Below, piece after piece: positions 22,255 through 35,014 of a stretch of DNA of 64,000 nt; position 1 is the first letter of the stretch; each line of letters opens with the position of its first letter. This stretch comes from Lepisosteus oculatus. Its lineage: Eukaryota > Chordata > Actinopteri > Semionotiformes > Lepisosteidae. The stretch spans positions 21,284,570 through 21,348,569 of the forward strand of contig NC_090707.1 of NCBI RefSeq assembly GCF_040954835.1. Direction: 5' to 3'. Below the pieces are notes generated by a model, which saw only the letters and a list, made by a program, of their open reading frames with translations, was not told the DNA's origin and searched no databases. The position numbers and the translations under genes were made by a program.

Positions 22255-25200
22255 TAGTGTTGGGGAAACTTGCAATACTAGAAGGTATCGTAAACACCAT
22301 ACAGTTCCCACCAGAAATTGTCTTATTGGAACAGGGTGGATTTTTTCACATGATGAACAAATTACTTTCCAACAAAGATCTTTGAAATTATTCTAACACT
22401 TTACAGTAAATAACCCAAATTCCTTAAACTTTAGGAAAATGTGAATCATACTTGAATGTTTAGAATCTTCAAGCGCTGATTTTTTCTGAATGTTCCTACA
22501 TGGACTGATTGAATCAGGAATCAGTTGTACCCATTGTCGGTAGTTGTCAATGTCAGGGTGCATTCTCAGAGCAGTCCCAGCAGACAAAGAAAATAGCAGA
22601 TCTGTCGGCAGTGCTGGAAACCCTTTTCTCACTGACAGCTGCCCTCAGTGGCTGGCAAAGAATGAGATAAAAAGAACATTGACCATTACTGTTTTGTATG
22701 TTGAAAGCTTTAACAAAAGATTTAAAAATGTATGCTTTGATCACCTCTTCTTAATTTCAAACATCAAAAGAAAATTGCAGTAAAGTATGTTTACTCAATT
22801 TTCCTGGGGTTTATCTATTTTCTTTCTCTACTTCTAAAGCAGCATCATTTTTTTTGTTAATGATATTGTGTGCATCTTATTACACAAAAAATTGCCCCTT
22901 CAGGTTTATTTCTTCTGATAAGCGTCTATTTTGTTATTATATAGATTTTTTTTGTATATTTAAGCAATCTGTATAAAGAATCTAAAACTAATTTTTATAG
23001 CATTGTTGGGCCCTGAGAATACACCACTTGTTTATTGAAAGGCCTAATATCGTCCTTTTTTGGAGACTGTCACCATTGGATTTTGCTGTGAGGACAAAAT
23101 GTTAACAAACTAAAAAAAAAAACAAGACCAATTTGTTAGGCTTGTCTTGCGAAAATGTTTTTTCATTTATTTTTATTTAACATGGTAGACCTGGGTTAAT
23201 AGTTAACATAGAGATGTATGAGAAACTATCGTCTCCTGTTGAGGTTTGAATTGAGATTTATAGCTTGTACTCACCTGAAACTGTTTTTGTCCCAACTTCA
23301 GGCAGCAGCTTATGGAAAGCCTTCCTCAATGAAAGTTTCCATGGAAACGTAGTGTATAAATGGGAAAGTACTTGCATGGAGATGAGAAGTACAATGACAC
23401 ATTTCCCAGTAAAAACAACATACAGAGAATACATTACAGTATGTTGTCTTCAGAGGTTTTTAGATGGGAGGAGAGAGACTCAGAGGCAATAAAGTACTCC
23501 CAATTACAAGAACAGCATAATATATTGGAAAAAAATCAATCAATATCATCTACAGAACATAGAGTCCATTATCACGCATTAATAATGCATAATGAAGGTA
23601 TCATTTTCACTTCTGTTGTTAATCAGCTAGCAGTGCATACTAGATAGGTGACAGCAGAATAATTAATGAGCTTTCCTGTTATATATCAACAGTAAATGGT
23701 GATAATTATAGCTTTTAGGATGATTTATAAAGAAATTTACAGCGATAGGAAGATGTTTATTTTTTGTATTCCATGTAAATTTACATTGCTGGTAACTGAA
23801 AAACTAATAAGACCACTGAGTAAATTAAGGCTTTTCTGATTTAAGAAAAAGCGACAGCAAATTTCTTAGGAGTTGGCAAAAATATTTAATAGAAAACGCT
23901 GACTTCTTTAGTGCATAAAACCTTGGTTCCTTATTATTCTCCCATGTCCACAAAATATAAAGATTTATTATTTTGTATCTGAATCTTTTCTTTGTGTAAA
24001 AAACATTTGTTCCTCTTACTTGGCTCTGCAGCTTAAGGTTTACAAAATCCATAGTAATGTTAAGAATTTGCATTTGGGTTTTAAATAGCTGAATGAACTC
24101 TAGCTTGACTTTAATCCTCTGACTGTCCAAACCATGACATCAAATTTAAATAACTATTGTGGTGTTTTGTTCAAAGCTATTATTGGCTTTCTGTGTGTTC
24201 TTTTCTAAATGAGATACTTTAGACCCACTTTTATAAATGAGCAGTTCTGAAAGCCAGTTGTTACCGTCAAGGGCAATGGCAGTATTATAATGCATTGAGC
24301 TTCTCTCTGTATGATTAATATCAGGAGCAAAACGGTAGCATTACTCTATGCAACAAATTCTAATAGAAATGCAATTTTACAGAAGGGGAGTGGCACAGCC
24401 AATAGAGTTGATGGAATCTTTAATTGCTTTTCAGCGAGTGTACTGGTACTGCAAGTGAACGTGAGCAGTAAAGTTTAAAAATGTGTACTGAACGTTTTTT
24501 CTGTGGATTTATATTGTTTTCTTTAAAGGTGAGGGAGAAGGAGAGCATGCAGTTTAATTCAATATGCAACTTAATTGTAATTTGATTTTCATCACAAAGT
24601 GCTTCACTGGCCCTTTTCAAGATTGTGATATTATTAAGAATTCATTTTGGAGAAGTTGCAATAACTATTAAAAGGGCTAGGTGGACTGAACGGACTCCTG
24701 TCTTTGTAACCTAATGTTACTGGAATGCCTTGGTAACTTAGTCAGGGAAAATGCAATTACATTTCTTTTATGTTACCTTTTAACTTTGAAATCTAAAATT
24801 GTGATCGAGCTCATGGTAGCTGTTACAGCTCTTACGAACATCCTGATATTTTGAGCAATAAAGATAAAGGAATAGCTCAAATTATCTTGAATGTTATTCT
24901 ATGAAAGCCGGTTGTATAAGGTTTGAAACACAATTATGGTGCACTCTTTGCACACAGGCTTTGCTAGTACAGGTGAAATTGACATACTTGTGCTGCACTA
25001 TTTAAGCCATTTTTTAAAAAAATTTTACTTCACAGACTTTATCTTAGGGTGCATAAGATGGACAAATATATAGTGCTCTCCTGATTTTTCATGTTTTATG
25101 GATTGTCAGGGGAATGATACAATCTGATGATGGAATCTGGAGGATACTGTAGACAAGAACCTTCAAGCTGCCTTTAAACCTTCAAACTGGAAACCTTTTC

Positions 25201-26500
25201 TCACTGACACCTGTCCTCACTTGCTGGTTAGGGCTGACACAACCCCAGCCCTCTCTGGAAAAATAGAACTCTTTAGTAATACCCCCTTCACCCCACATAA
25301 CCAAAGGTATCAGACAAGCTCACCATGAAGCTCTTGTTAGCTAGAATACAGTAAGCTAAAAAAGCTTAGTCAACTACAGTTATAAAGACTCTTAGGAATT
25401 TACAATGCTGTTTGCAACAGGAAGAAGAAACCACTATTTTAGTACTGTGATATTTTAAAGTTATCTCTTTGATGTACAGTAATTATCTCTCATTTATCAG
25501 AATATTTTTTCCCCAATGGAGGGGTGAGGGAGATAGTAATTCATTGTTGAATCAGCTTCCCAAAATGTAAAGACGACACATCTGCACATAATTTGAGTAT
25601 ATACATACCAGGATTGGTTATTGTATTTTACATTTCTTAGCATTATTCATGGACACAGAGCTAGAAATAAGGGAAGAGAGAAAATCACGGCTCAGTCTTA
25701 ATTGACATGTCCGAATGTGTGCATGCTTCAGATGAGTGACACTTCCTGACACTCTGAGATTATCACAATGAATTCTGGCTTTGATTTCAAAGACTTTAAG
25801 TTGTGAAAGATTTTACAGTAAGTGAATGATACTAAGGTTTCATTTCCCTTCAAGGTGTGATCATTTTATCAAATTGAGGCAATGTTTTTGCACTTACCTT
25901 TTTACAAAAGCTCTTTTGTATAAAACGGGTGCCATCAAGCTTTTTCACTTTCAATACGTTTCTTCAATTCAACCCTGGTGACAATTATTTCTGTTTTCTG
26001 CCAAGAGAAATACTGTACCTAGTCCTCCCCCAAAATTTCTCAAAGAAAGCTGCAGACTTCCCTAACATTTTTCTAGTTCTATGAATTATCTGTTCATTTC
26101 TGTTTCTTAAAGGATATTACATTTTTTAACTAAAACAGTTCTTGTGTGTCTTGCAATCATACAAGCAAATTCATGAGCTGTAGTGGGTGGAAGATAACGA
26201 GGCAAATCTGATATATTTAACAAAAACATCAATGATCTCTGAAGAAGGCTACCTCCTAGTACTGTGCAATAACTGAATTAAGCCAGCAATGGTTTGGAGA
26301 AGAGGGTGTCAAAGTAAAAGAAGGACAGTAATGACTGGTAATGAACATGGGCTCTTCATTTTAAAAATTTGCTTTTCTGCAACAGTGAAAGAAACTCCAG
26401 TATGTTAAAATTGATGTCTAAGATTTCTGTTTTTGCTTCAATGGAAAAACTAGGTTTTGCTGTTAGGCATGACTGCCTGAATATCACCTATTCAGTCAAA
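22255..26500. other. Intergenic stretch without recognised elements
   Basis: AT-rich intergenic DNA downstream of SLX9. The phrases TTTTCTCACTGACAGCTGCC (22623) and TTTTCTCACTGACACCTGTC (25196) are similar and may belong to an unidentified repeat. No coding exon recognised. Confidence 0.4.
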
Positions 26501-26507
26501 ACAACAA

Positions 26508-26569
26508 CAGAATATCTGAGAGAAGCCAAATTTTGTTTCTTTTCCAAAACATAAACCTCTGTATGGACA
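26508..26569 (+). repeat. Left arm of a 0.9-kb-spaced inverted repeat
   Basis: This arm is the reverse complement of 27420-27485, with roughly 85-90% identity by eye and one 4-base T insertion. Both arms contain the translated string TEYLREA..CFFSK when read outside-in, showing common descent. Confidence 0.8.
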
Positions 26570-26954
26570 TAGTCTTGTAATTTCTTCCAGTTCCAATCAA
26601 AACATCCAATATGTTGACTTATCAGCAGTGAGGCAAAATGGAGAATAATTATATCTGGTTATTTTAGCAGTTATTAGTGTGTCTATTGTGATGTGTATAG
26701 TTTTAAATAACTTTTCCATCTAATTGCCAAAAGAGAATACAGAGGAGCCTGTCACGAGGTACAGATAGCACAGGAAATACAATATTCATACACCTTCCGT
26801 TGAGCAGTTGCTAGATAAGTTATAGAGGGTGCACACTCAGGGCTTGACTAGTAACTGCTATTACTTAATTTCATATACATTCACGTACATAAACACATAC
26901 TAAATTTCATATACAGTCACATACAAAAAACACATACTTGAACACAGGTATGAG

Positions 26955-27400
26955 TGAGTATTGTGGTGTGAATGGAGAGCACTCTCAAAATGGATGATAC
27001 TCACTGTTTTGGTGTCGGTACTTCCGGGGTGGGTCAACCTATGGTGGCCTCAGAAGGCCAAACCTAACCCCACTTCTCAAGGGTTATTTAAGGAGATGGG
27101 GAAAACCACATGCATTGAATTGGAGAAATGGTTTGTTCCAGAGGGGGAGGACCTTCCATTCTATTTAAGCTGGCTCCTCAGCCTAAGAGGGCATTTGTTG
27201 TTGGTGGTTGGTATGTCAGGTAGTGTGACTGAAAACAGAGAGAGAGCAGTGAGAAAAGGAGGATTTATCTTTATTTGAAGAATTAGTTTTGTTTTCTGGT
27301 GTGGTTTACTGGGAGCACTGTAAATAAACTGCACTTATTTTACTTGAGTGCTTTTGCAGCAGAGCCATTCTGTTATAAAACAGACCTACTTTGGCCTTCC
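26955..27400 (+). other. LTR- or promoter-like segment inside the inverted repeat
   Basis: It contains CCATTCTATTTAAGCTGG (TATA-like, about 27157), a run of about 130 bp, and GCACTGTAAATAAACTGCAC (AATAAA) near 27318. That spacing is what a retroviral-type LTR (TATA, then R, then poly(A) signal) would show. No internal retroelement genes are adjacent, so at best it is a solo LTR. A chance arrangement is possible. Confidence 0.25.
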
Positions 27401-27419
27401 TCAGGCCATTGTGTGACAA

Positions 27420-27485
27420 TGCCCATATAGAGGTTTATGTTTTTTTTGGAAAAGAAACAAATCTGGGCCTCTCTCAGATATTCTG
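27420..27485 (-). repeat. Right arm of the inverted repeat
   Basis: Partner of 26508-26569 in opposite orientation. The arms enclose about 850 bp. Confidence 0.8.
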
Positions 27486-27489
27486 TGTT

Positions 27490-28440
27490 TGCCATCTGCA
27501 GATCTATTTGTTTTCCTGTTTTGTATTTGTCAGCTGGAACGGCCACAAAGGGACATGTACATCTCTTCACATTGTGAACTGAAATTGATACCAAATACAA
27601 TAACTCAGCCAGTGGTCCTGGCACAAATTAGGCAGTACATGTGTAGCCAAAACTGCTCCCCTGCAAAGCATCATCTCATTAACACCACTGTCTCGGAGAC
27701 TTCAGCAGCATGAGAATCTGTAGCAGTGAACAGTCGGTTTCTTCAGACACCAGCAGTGCAGTGTTTAACATCCTGCTGTGCTACACTTGTATTTTTCATT
27801 GACAGTTCCGTGCACTTTTGTTTTATCAGGTGCACCTAGTCTACTCTGTGATCTCTACGGAAAGGGTTCTATAAATACATTTCTTGTCGGTTTCATTGTT
27901 TGTCAATGATGTACATCCAATTTTCAGTAGTGTGCCTTTTTTTTCTCACAAAAACTTTGTTGAGTTAACCACCCTATGAGTCATTTATGCTGTTCATGCT
28001 GTGGAAAGTTTGACAGAGAAGAAAGCCTAGGTGACAAGAAAACAAATGCATGACTACAAGCCTGGACCTGTGATGACTGAGATATTTTGTTCAATGCCCA
28101 GTGCTACAATGTCCATCGCCCTGCAATCTGTGCTTCTGTAATGGCAGTGTTTTGAGGTTGCATGTAACCTGGGTAATGTCTTGGGTATTTAATTTGATTT
28201 AACATACAGTATAGTTTTGCACATAGATCTCCTGTCTGTCTTCCAGGAATTCTTTCTTCAGTTTATACAATACTTCTTCCCTCAACAAGAAACAACTTTA
28301 GCCAGACAGAAGCACCATTTAAAAAGGGACTAGGACTGACTGTCCTGCTGTATTTCTAACCCAATGAAGATATTTTAATAAATATTTGAAGATGCGCTAG
28401 TGGGGAACGAGTCACATACATTGGCATTGCCGCAAAAGAA
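27490..28440. other. Intergenic stretch without recognised elements
   Basis: No repeat or coding exon recognised. Confidence 0.35.
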
Positions 28441-28570
28441 CAAGTACACATCGAAAAGTCAAAAGAAACATTTTGTCTCTTTAGTCTACTTCAGACACCT
28501 GAAACGTTATGTTTCTGCTTTCTACTTTTTCAGTGTGAAAAGAACTAACTTTTTCCTAATGTCTTAAAAT
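28440..28570 (+). repeat. Possible Penelope-like element tail
   Basis: CTTCAGACACCTGAAACGTT followed by ATGTTTCTGCTTTCTACTTT resembles the GAAACGTT plus pyrimidine-rich tail of the element seen at 8944-8999. It is short and diverged. Confidence 0.25.
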
Positions 28571-28574
28571 GTTG

Positions 28575-30415
28575 GTCTTAATTTCACAAGGTGCAAGGTT
28601 GTCAGCCCACCCACGACATAATCTGTTTGATACCGAGATTACCATAAAAGTTAAGCTTAAAGTAAAATTTAATGAGCAAGTTAATATTTAAAATATGGAC
28701 TTAAATGTTACAGATAAAACTATATTTGAGAAGAATATAACCATTGAATCTCTACAAAATATAACCATTGAATAAACCACTTAAGATGGTATCTTACAAA
28801 GACACTTTCTAGTCCCTGTAAATGCCCCATCCAGGGTGCACTTTGGGGACATTATTACATTTCTCTTTCTCTATTCAGGTGTCTTCCTGTTTGAGTGTCA
28901 CAGGAAAATTAGGTATTCCAAGTTCACGCTTAGTATTTTTGCAGAACAGTGGCTCTAATCTAGACCTGTTTCAGCAGTTGAAATACAGCAGGATCTTTCT
29001 AGCTGGTCTGATTGAAGCTGAAGTGTTCCGCCATTTACTCTGCACTCCACCTCTGCATGGTGACAGTGGAGTCTGGAGGGTTGAAGTGCTGCTGCTGATA
29101 CAGTCAAAGTCTTGTTACATGAGGACTCTACTGTACCTGTTTGTGTTGTAACAGCCCTGAGGTGGAAGCTCGGAGAGAAGGACCACTGAAGGGGGTGGGT
29201 TAGCGGGATTGGTTTTGTATTGTGTTTTGGGAAATAACAAAACTTTGTTCACACAAAAAATAAAAGAGTCTGGTCTCAAAAAGGCCAGAGTGGGCTGTTG
29301 AGATAGATGTGAGATTAATGAAGATCACCCTCAGAAAGAAAGGAAAATTCAGCAATGATCATTTGAAAGAAACATGAACAGCGAGAATGTTAAAACCTTA
29401 CCATGTAATCAAGGAAGAATGAAGTCCTTTCAGTCCGTTTCAGAAATGCAGAACATCTCTCAAAATGTACTTCCAGTATTCAGCACTAGAAAATATATTT
29501 GCATTTAAGTTTATTGTATGCATAAGTTAACACAAGTGGATGTTTTTGCATTGACTGAGATTGTATGCATGCACATGTTAAATGCTGTGTCCAAAAACGG
29601 TACTGCACCTAGTGAGCAGTACATCCTTCATGACTTTATCTACAGTGACGTAGTCCTATTCTGACCTCAGGGACAGAGGAAATGAAGTGGTTCTAAGATT
29701 GACCCAGACGCAGAATTGCATTTAGTTCAGCAGCAGCTTGTTATAATTTTATTTTCAGTTCACCATGTGTGAAAGATGTGTATTGCAGTCTAGTTATGAC
29801 TGTCTCCCAGGATACGATGGGAAACAAGATTATACAGTTCAAGAGTTTTCTCCTTGATGTTTAATATTAATAAAATAGGAGTATTTCTGTAGCAAGGGCA
29901 CAGCTGCTGAGGAAAACAGAAGTGGCTTTCTCATAACTTTCCTTAAAGAAAACACAGAAGAAAGCATTTCTCTCTTTTTCTTAGTAGATTTTTTTCTTCT
30001 GTTTTTTTTGTTTTGAAAACTATCAGCGGCGGTTTATGTGGCTGTTCACACAGTAGGTCTGCCTTGCTCTTGTTCTGGTTTGCTTGAAATTAATTATTCA
30101 ACAATGATGTATGACAAACTATTTCTAAAAATAAAATTGAAAAAATTAATGTGTTTTGAACCCTATTACCTCTCCATTTACTGTACCCTTCAGACAGACA
30201 GTCTGAAGTATACTTGTATGGTATGAAGTTACTTCTTGTTGCCCTAGCACACCTCCAGGCAAAATAGTTTTGTATTTTGTGCAATTCTGACAGGAGGCTT
30301 CTTTTCAAGCCTCATGTGAACTCCCTCACTATTTTTTCCAAATACACTAATCATAATTCTATACAATAATTTCACACTTTTTCTTCCAAAAGAGTTCTAT
30401 ACATACTATAGCAGG
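28575..30415. other. Intergenic stretch, unidentified
   Basis: The 109-codon frame at 28822-29151 matches no family I know. Near 29,150-29,280 the sequence has an AATAAAAGAG signal after a T/G-rich stretch, which could be a worn retroelement end, but nothing firm can be said. Confidence 0.3.
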
Positions 30416-30419
30416 GGAT

Positions 30420-30660
30420 CGACTTAATCTGATGTGTAGCACCCAGCTGGGTGACATGCTGCACCTTTAATGTACCAGCAGCCCCACTGCATAACGAGAT
30501 TGGTCAGAGAATTGAGAAACTGCTTCATAAATTGAATAAGGGAACCTCAGGAAGCGTCATGGGATCTTTAACGATCAAGTTGTCATGACCTACTGTACCC
30601 CATGACTATTTAACATCTCATCCAGTGGATGGCACCATACTGATGCATTTATTTGGAAAT
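30420..30660 (-). repeat. Interspersed repeat, minus strand (related to 31430-31598)
   Basis: On the minus strand it contains GATCGTTAAAGATCCCATGA followed by CGCTTCCTGAGGTTCCC. The + strand element at 31430 contains GTGGTCATTAAAGCACACAT at the equivalent place, apparently with an internal deletion. Both look like parts of one fish repeat family ending in a GTGCTTTGAGT...GCGCTAT block. Confidence 0.4.
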
Positions 30661-31429
30661 TCTGATTCAGAGGGAAGAGTACCACCTACTAGTCCAACAA
30701 GGCTATTTGCAGCAGCAACCTGCATTTCCTTGGAGGTCTTCCATTCCTTTATCTTGGCCAGGCTGAACTTTACTTAACTTCTGAGATTTCTGAGACTGAA
30801 GTGAATAATGCTGAATGTGAAGTTCTGTATTGACCTGAGCTAAAAAGATGTTAGAAGTTTTAAAAAAAATAATAATAATATAGGGAACCTAATACACTTC
30901 TAGTCTCAGAACCACAGACAACTATTCAAAATACATTTTTCTTACTTTTATTACCTTTTGTTTTTAATTCATTATATTAAAGAAAGAGCTTTAAACAGCT
31001 TTGGTGATAGCTAATTGACAAGCTTGAAACAAATGGGAAAAATCTCTGATGTGAGTAATTTAACATTTAACACACAACATGGAACTTTAGTTTAACATGT
31101 GTTCAGGGAATTTGTCTTGAGAGACAACTCAAATATACTTCGAGACCTTTAAGATTTGTTTTGGGTAGATTTAGCTACTGTGTTATCTGTGCAAAACTGC
31201 TCTTTACAGTATGTACAGTACACATGGAATGGCTGTATGGAATCATGATAATGTGCTGAAAACATGTTTTTTTCTACCTCAGAGGATATCAGAAAATTAT
31301 GTAGTGATTGATTGAGGGTTATACTGCAGCTTTAAGCATTTTGTCATTAAAGTTGTCTGATATACCATTGTACTGTACTAATACTTATATTATTTATAAT
31401 GCTGAGGCACTTTTCTTGCAGTGTTTTGT

Positions 31430-31598
31430 ATTATACTTTTCCTACTTGCTCCCAGTGGAGCACTATACTGTAAAAGGCGCTGCCCTTTCAGATGAAACAT
31501 AAAACCCAGGTCTTGACTCTCTGTGGTCATTAAAGCACACATTACCTGTAAAGTGCTTTGAGTTGAGTGTCCAGAAAAGCGCTATGAAAGTGTAAGGA
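31430..31598 (+). repeat. Interspersed repeat ending in an (ATT)n tail
   Basis: Blocks include GTAAAAGGCGCTGCCCTTTC, GACTCTCTGTGGTCATTAAA and the 3' motif GTAAAGTGCTTTGAGTTGAG, then CCAGAAAAGCGCTATGAAAG, running directly into (ATT)n. A retroposon 3' end with a trinucleotide tail is the simplest reading. Confidence 0.6.
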
Positions 31599-31640
<42 letters not shown>

Positions 31641-31692
31641 GTTGTTAAAAATAATAATAATAGTAATAGTGGTGGTGGTGGTGGTGGTGGTG
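31599..31692. repeat. Compound microsatellite (ATT)14-like plus (TGG)n
   Basis: About 42 bp of ATT repeat (31599-31640) is followed by an AAT-rich spacer and about 23 bp of TGG repeat (31670-31692). The ATT part is the tail of the element to its left. Confidence 0.95.
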
Positions 31693-31929
31693 TTATGAAT
31701 ACTTGGTTGCAGTCTGGGGTTTTTCTGGTGGGTTTAGATGTAGGCTTCTGTATCGCCTTGATTGTAAACTTGTAAATAGGGTAACTTATGTTGTGTTTTT
31801 TTTAAGTGTGTGTATTTTCACTTAAACAAGTGCGCACAACTTTTCACCCAAAGCTGTGCAAGAGAACAAAGTATTCACATGCCTCTAACTATACCAACTG
31901 CTCGGGGTATATTCTTGGGAAAATCTCGT

Positions 31930-32285
31930 AACCTCATTTATAACAATTGGTGTCAGTACAGGATTCTCTGGACTGCTGAAATCTTCTTTGCAGTTGGGAC
32001 ACAGTGGAGAGGCTTACTCCATAGTGTCTGGCAACACTGGCACATGACATGCCTACCTGCAGCATACCAATGGCCATCTCCCTTGCTTCTGGTGACATTC
32101 AAGGCATTATGGAATGCACAGAAAACTGACTAAATGTGGCCTTTTTCTTGCAGTGACCTAAGATTTGAATTAAGGCCTTTTTAAAAATGACCTGATCAGG
32201 CATTGTTCCACCTGGACCTTGTCGGGTAAAAGTGCACCTAACGAGCTTTCGTGTGATTGGCAAGTTGCAATGCCTCACTGCACAA
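31930..32285 (-). mobile_element. Tc1/mariner-like transposase N-terminal remnant
   Basis: The minus-strand frame around 31961-32098 reads EMAIGMLQVGMSCASVARHY followed by GVSLSTVSQLQRRF. This is the paired-like helix-turn-helix of Tc1 transposases, where the pattern is ..A.GMLQAG.S...VARH..V...T...L..RF. Only the DNA-binding part is recognisable; the DDE catalytic part is not seen nearby, so this is a truncated, dead copy. Confidence 0.7.
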
Positions 32286-32289
32286 GCTG

Positions 32290-33825
32290 TATTGCTGGTC
32301 AGAAAGCTAAAAACAAATCAACAACTTTTTGTGAAAGTACATAAGCTATAACTATAGTATTCTCATTCCTGAAAATGTTGCATTTCTTTTTTCCCATCAA
32401 TATACAATATATCTGCTCAATGTTTTGAGCAAATACAATATACAATACAATATTGAGCAAAATAGCAAATACAATATACAGCATATATATTTCCACTGGT
32501 TAAAATGGACTGTGTAGTTTTTAATCAGTGATAAAGCATTTTCACATTCCTAAAGTATTCAAGAATTTAAACCAAGAAACCAGGTAGTTTGTAAAGGTTT
32601 TGACATAAATGGGAATGCCAAGAGAAGTATTTTTGAACACTTGTTGCCTCAGATTACTTATAAACCTTTTCTATTAAAAATCCTAATATTGCACTGTTTA
32701 CTAAGCCATGCAACAGCACACAAAATGGACTATCAATTAAGTGAAAAGTGCACTTTTATTATAACAAGTGTTTAAATTATCTGTGATTTAATGCTCATGG
32801 CCATGAAACATTTAGCTGTATAAACAGCAGATTACCACCAAACACCCTAAACACAGCAGTCCTAGAAATCAGTTATGTACACAGCATTTGCCACCATGCA
32901 TTTACCAGTGTTTCCTGTATTATTATTTAAGAAATACCAACATGTTTTCCCACAAGTCTTCTTATAAACAGATCAGCAGATTGCATGAAAACTCACTTTT
33001 TGATCCTTGTTAGCTTGAAAAACAGTCTTATTTTTAATCACTCATACATTTAAAAGCCCAGTGTACTTCAAAAAGAGATGTTATGCCATATCACATACTG
33101 TAAGATGTCTTCATGCTGAATAGATTGCACTGTTAATTGTTATGTACAGACTTTAATTATTCATACTGTTCTGGCAGCACTGCTGACCTCAAGTGAACTT
33201 GTGTGAGCAACAGACCTGTAGTTCTCCTTCAGGCAGTTTCTGTCCTAGCTAGCACAGCTGCTTTATTTGCACTGTGGGTAAGTTTGGGCCTGATCTACAC
33301 TACACTAACTGAAAATAAAGTCACACCCATTTTCTTCATCTCTTTCTCATAAGTATTTGGAATGGGTTAATTTAACATGATAAAATTAAGAATACACAAT
33401 ACACAGCTAAAAAGGTAGTTCTTGATATTCGCCATTGATGTTGCAATTTTTGCTCCCCAATATTACAATGACAAATAACTGTAAATAACCAAATATTTCA
33501 GTGATAATACCAGGATTTTTTGTTTAACATTTTAAACTTAATGTTTAAAATAAAAAGTTATACAAATTTTAAATGAATGCTTCACTCAGTTGTTTACTAA
33601 AAAAGAAAATGACATTATGCCCTAAGCTGCACAAATACAAAAGTCTGTATTAGCTCTAGGAGATGCAGAAGTGTTATGGGTATGAGAAGCACTTTAGATA
33701 AACGCAACTCCAACCCCTGATAGTATTCTATATATCATACTCAAGGACACACAAGATGATAATTATAAATACACCATAGACAAATCTCCTCCAACACACA
33801 CTCAACTGTAGTAATACCTATTGAA
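32290..33825. other. Intergenic stretch; AT-rich CAATATA repeats
   Basis: At 32395-32480 AATACAATATACAA-type words recur imperfectly. Nothing else recognised. Confidence 0.4.
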
Positions 33826-33829
33826 TGGA

Positions 33830-34260
33830 AAATCATTGGCAATCCTGGCTAAAAAAGGCCCCAAAACCAAACCAAGTAATTACAGACCAGTTAGTCTTAC
33901 TTCTATTACATGTGATATTTTGGGAATGTAATTAGAACTAAACTAGAGTATTATCTGCATGATGATAGGATTTTAGGGATGGATACCATGTTTTTAGAAA
34001 TGGCAGATCTTGCCTAACTAACTTGTTAAAGCTCTTTGAACAAGCAAAGTAATGTTAACTGCAACAAACTGCATACCATGATATGATATGGTATATTTAG
34101 ATTTTGAGAAGGAGCAAATGCTCAAATTGGGGTGTTGTAATTTGCAGGGTACCTCAGGGATGTGTATAAGGACTTTATGCTCTTATTAATTTCTATCAGT
34201 ATTCACATTTGTGCATGATAACAAAAAAAGGGGGATAAGCAAATACACTAGACGCTACAG
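33830..34260 (+). mobile_element. CR1-type LINE reverse-transcriptase remnant
   Basis: Frames encode PSNYRPVSLTSI (33873 onward), then FRNGRSCLTNLLKLFEQAK (about 33995), and later VPQGC (about 34150). These are, in order, the PxNYRP-(V/I)-SLT, GFR-x-GRSC-x-TNLL and GVPQGS blocks of CR1-group reverse transcriptases. Frame changes and stops are frequent, and the YADD region is not recognisable. Confidence 0.7.
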
Positions 34261-34629
34261 AGGAAATCTTAAAAGAGACAAAATACAATACTTGACAAAC
34301 ATATGACTAGTGACAATCTAGATAAGTGCAGAGTGTGACCTTAAATGCAGCTAGAAAAAAAATTACAGATATAAAATGGTACACACTGGACTTGAAGAAA
34401 CAATCCATGAAAGAAAATAAGTATACTGTGCACTTCTCTGCAGATATGTTCTTACCCCTGATAATATAGGAAAGAAACGGATCAAACCGCAAAAAGATTT
34501 ACAGTTTGGATAATGTGCCTTGCCAAAAAAAACTAAACATGTTATTCTATAATCTTAATAACATTGCACAACATAAAGTTATATTTGTAATAAATCATTT
34601 AAGTCTAGAAATTACAAACATCAGATTTG

Positions 34630-35010
34630 CTGTCACCACTGTAGTTAGTATTTTGTAAATCCTCCTCTGGCATGGATTACACTGACTAGATGGCTCTTGT
34701 AGTGTGCAATTACTTTCAGGATTTTTGTCTATTCTTCCAGGCTGAATTGCTACTTTTTGTTTGTGAACTCCTTCTTCAGTTCAAAGTACAAATGTTAGAT
34801 TGGATTGGTATGATTGATATGGCTCAATTTTAAAGCATAGTCATGGGAAAGTCTTTAAGGAAAAGATTGAGCTTCTTGGTGGAGGGAACCAAGTGTGTTC
34901 AGAATGTCCCAGTGTACGTTAGAGATATCATGATTCCACATATCATAACAACAATTCTTGCACCTTTAGATGCCAAACAACCACAACTGTCTGTGTAGAC
35001 TTCATTTTCC
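34630..35010 (-). mobile_element. Badly decayed Tc1-like DNA transposon fragment
   Basis: Phrases such as GTATTTTGTAAATCCTCCTC, TTAGATTGGATTGG and CTTGGTGGAGGGAACCAAGT recall minus-strand Tc1-like transposase DNA of fish. No frame survives, so this rests on nucleotide similarity remembered from other copies. Confidence 0.35.
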
Positions 35011-35014
35011 TTGA

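Noticed and set aside
28822..29151. 109-codon frame
   Set aside because: No family match or splice signals; kept only as an unidentified stretch.
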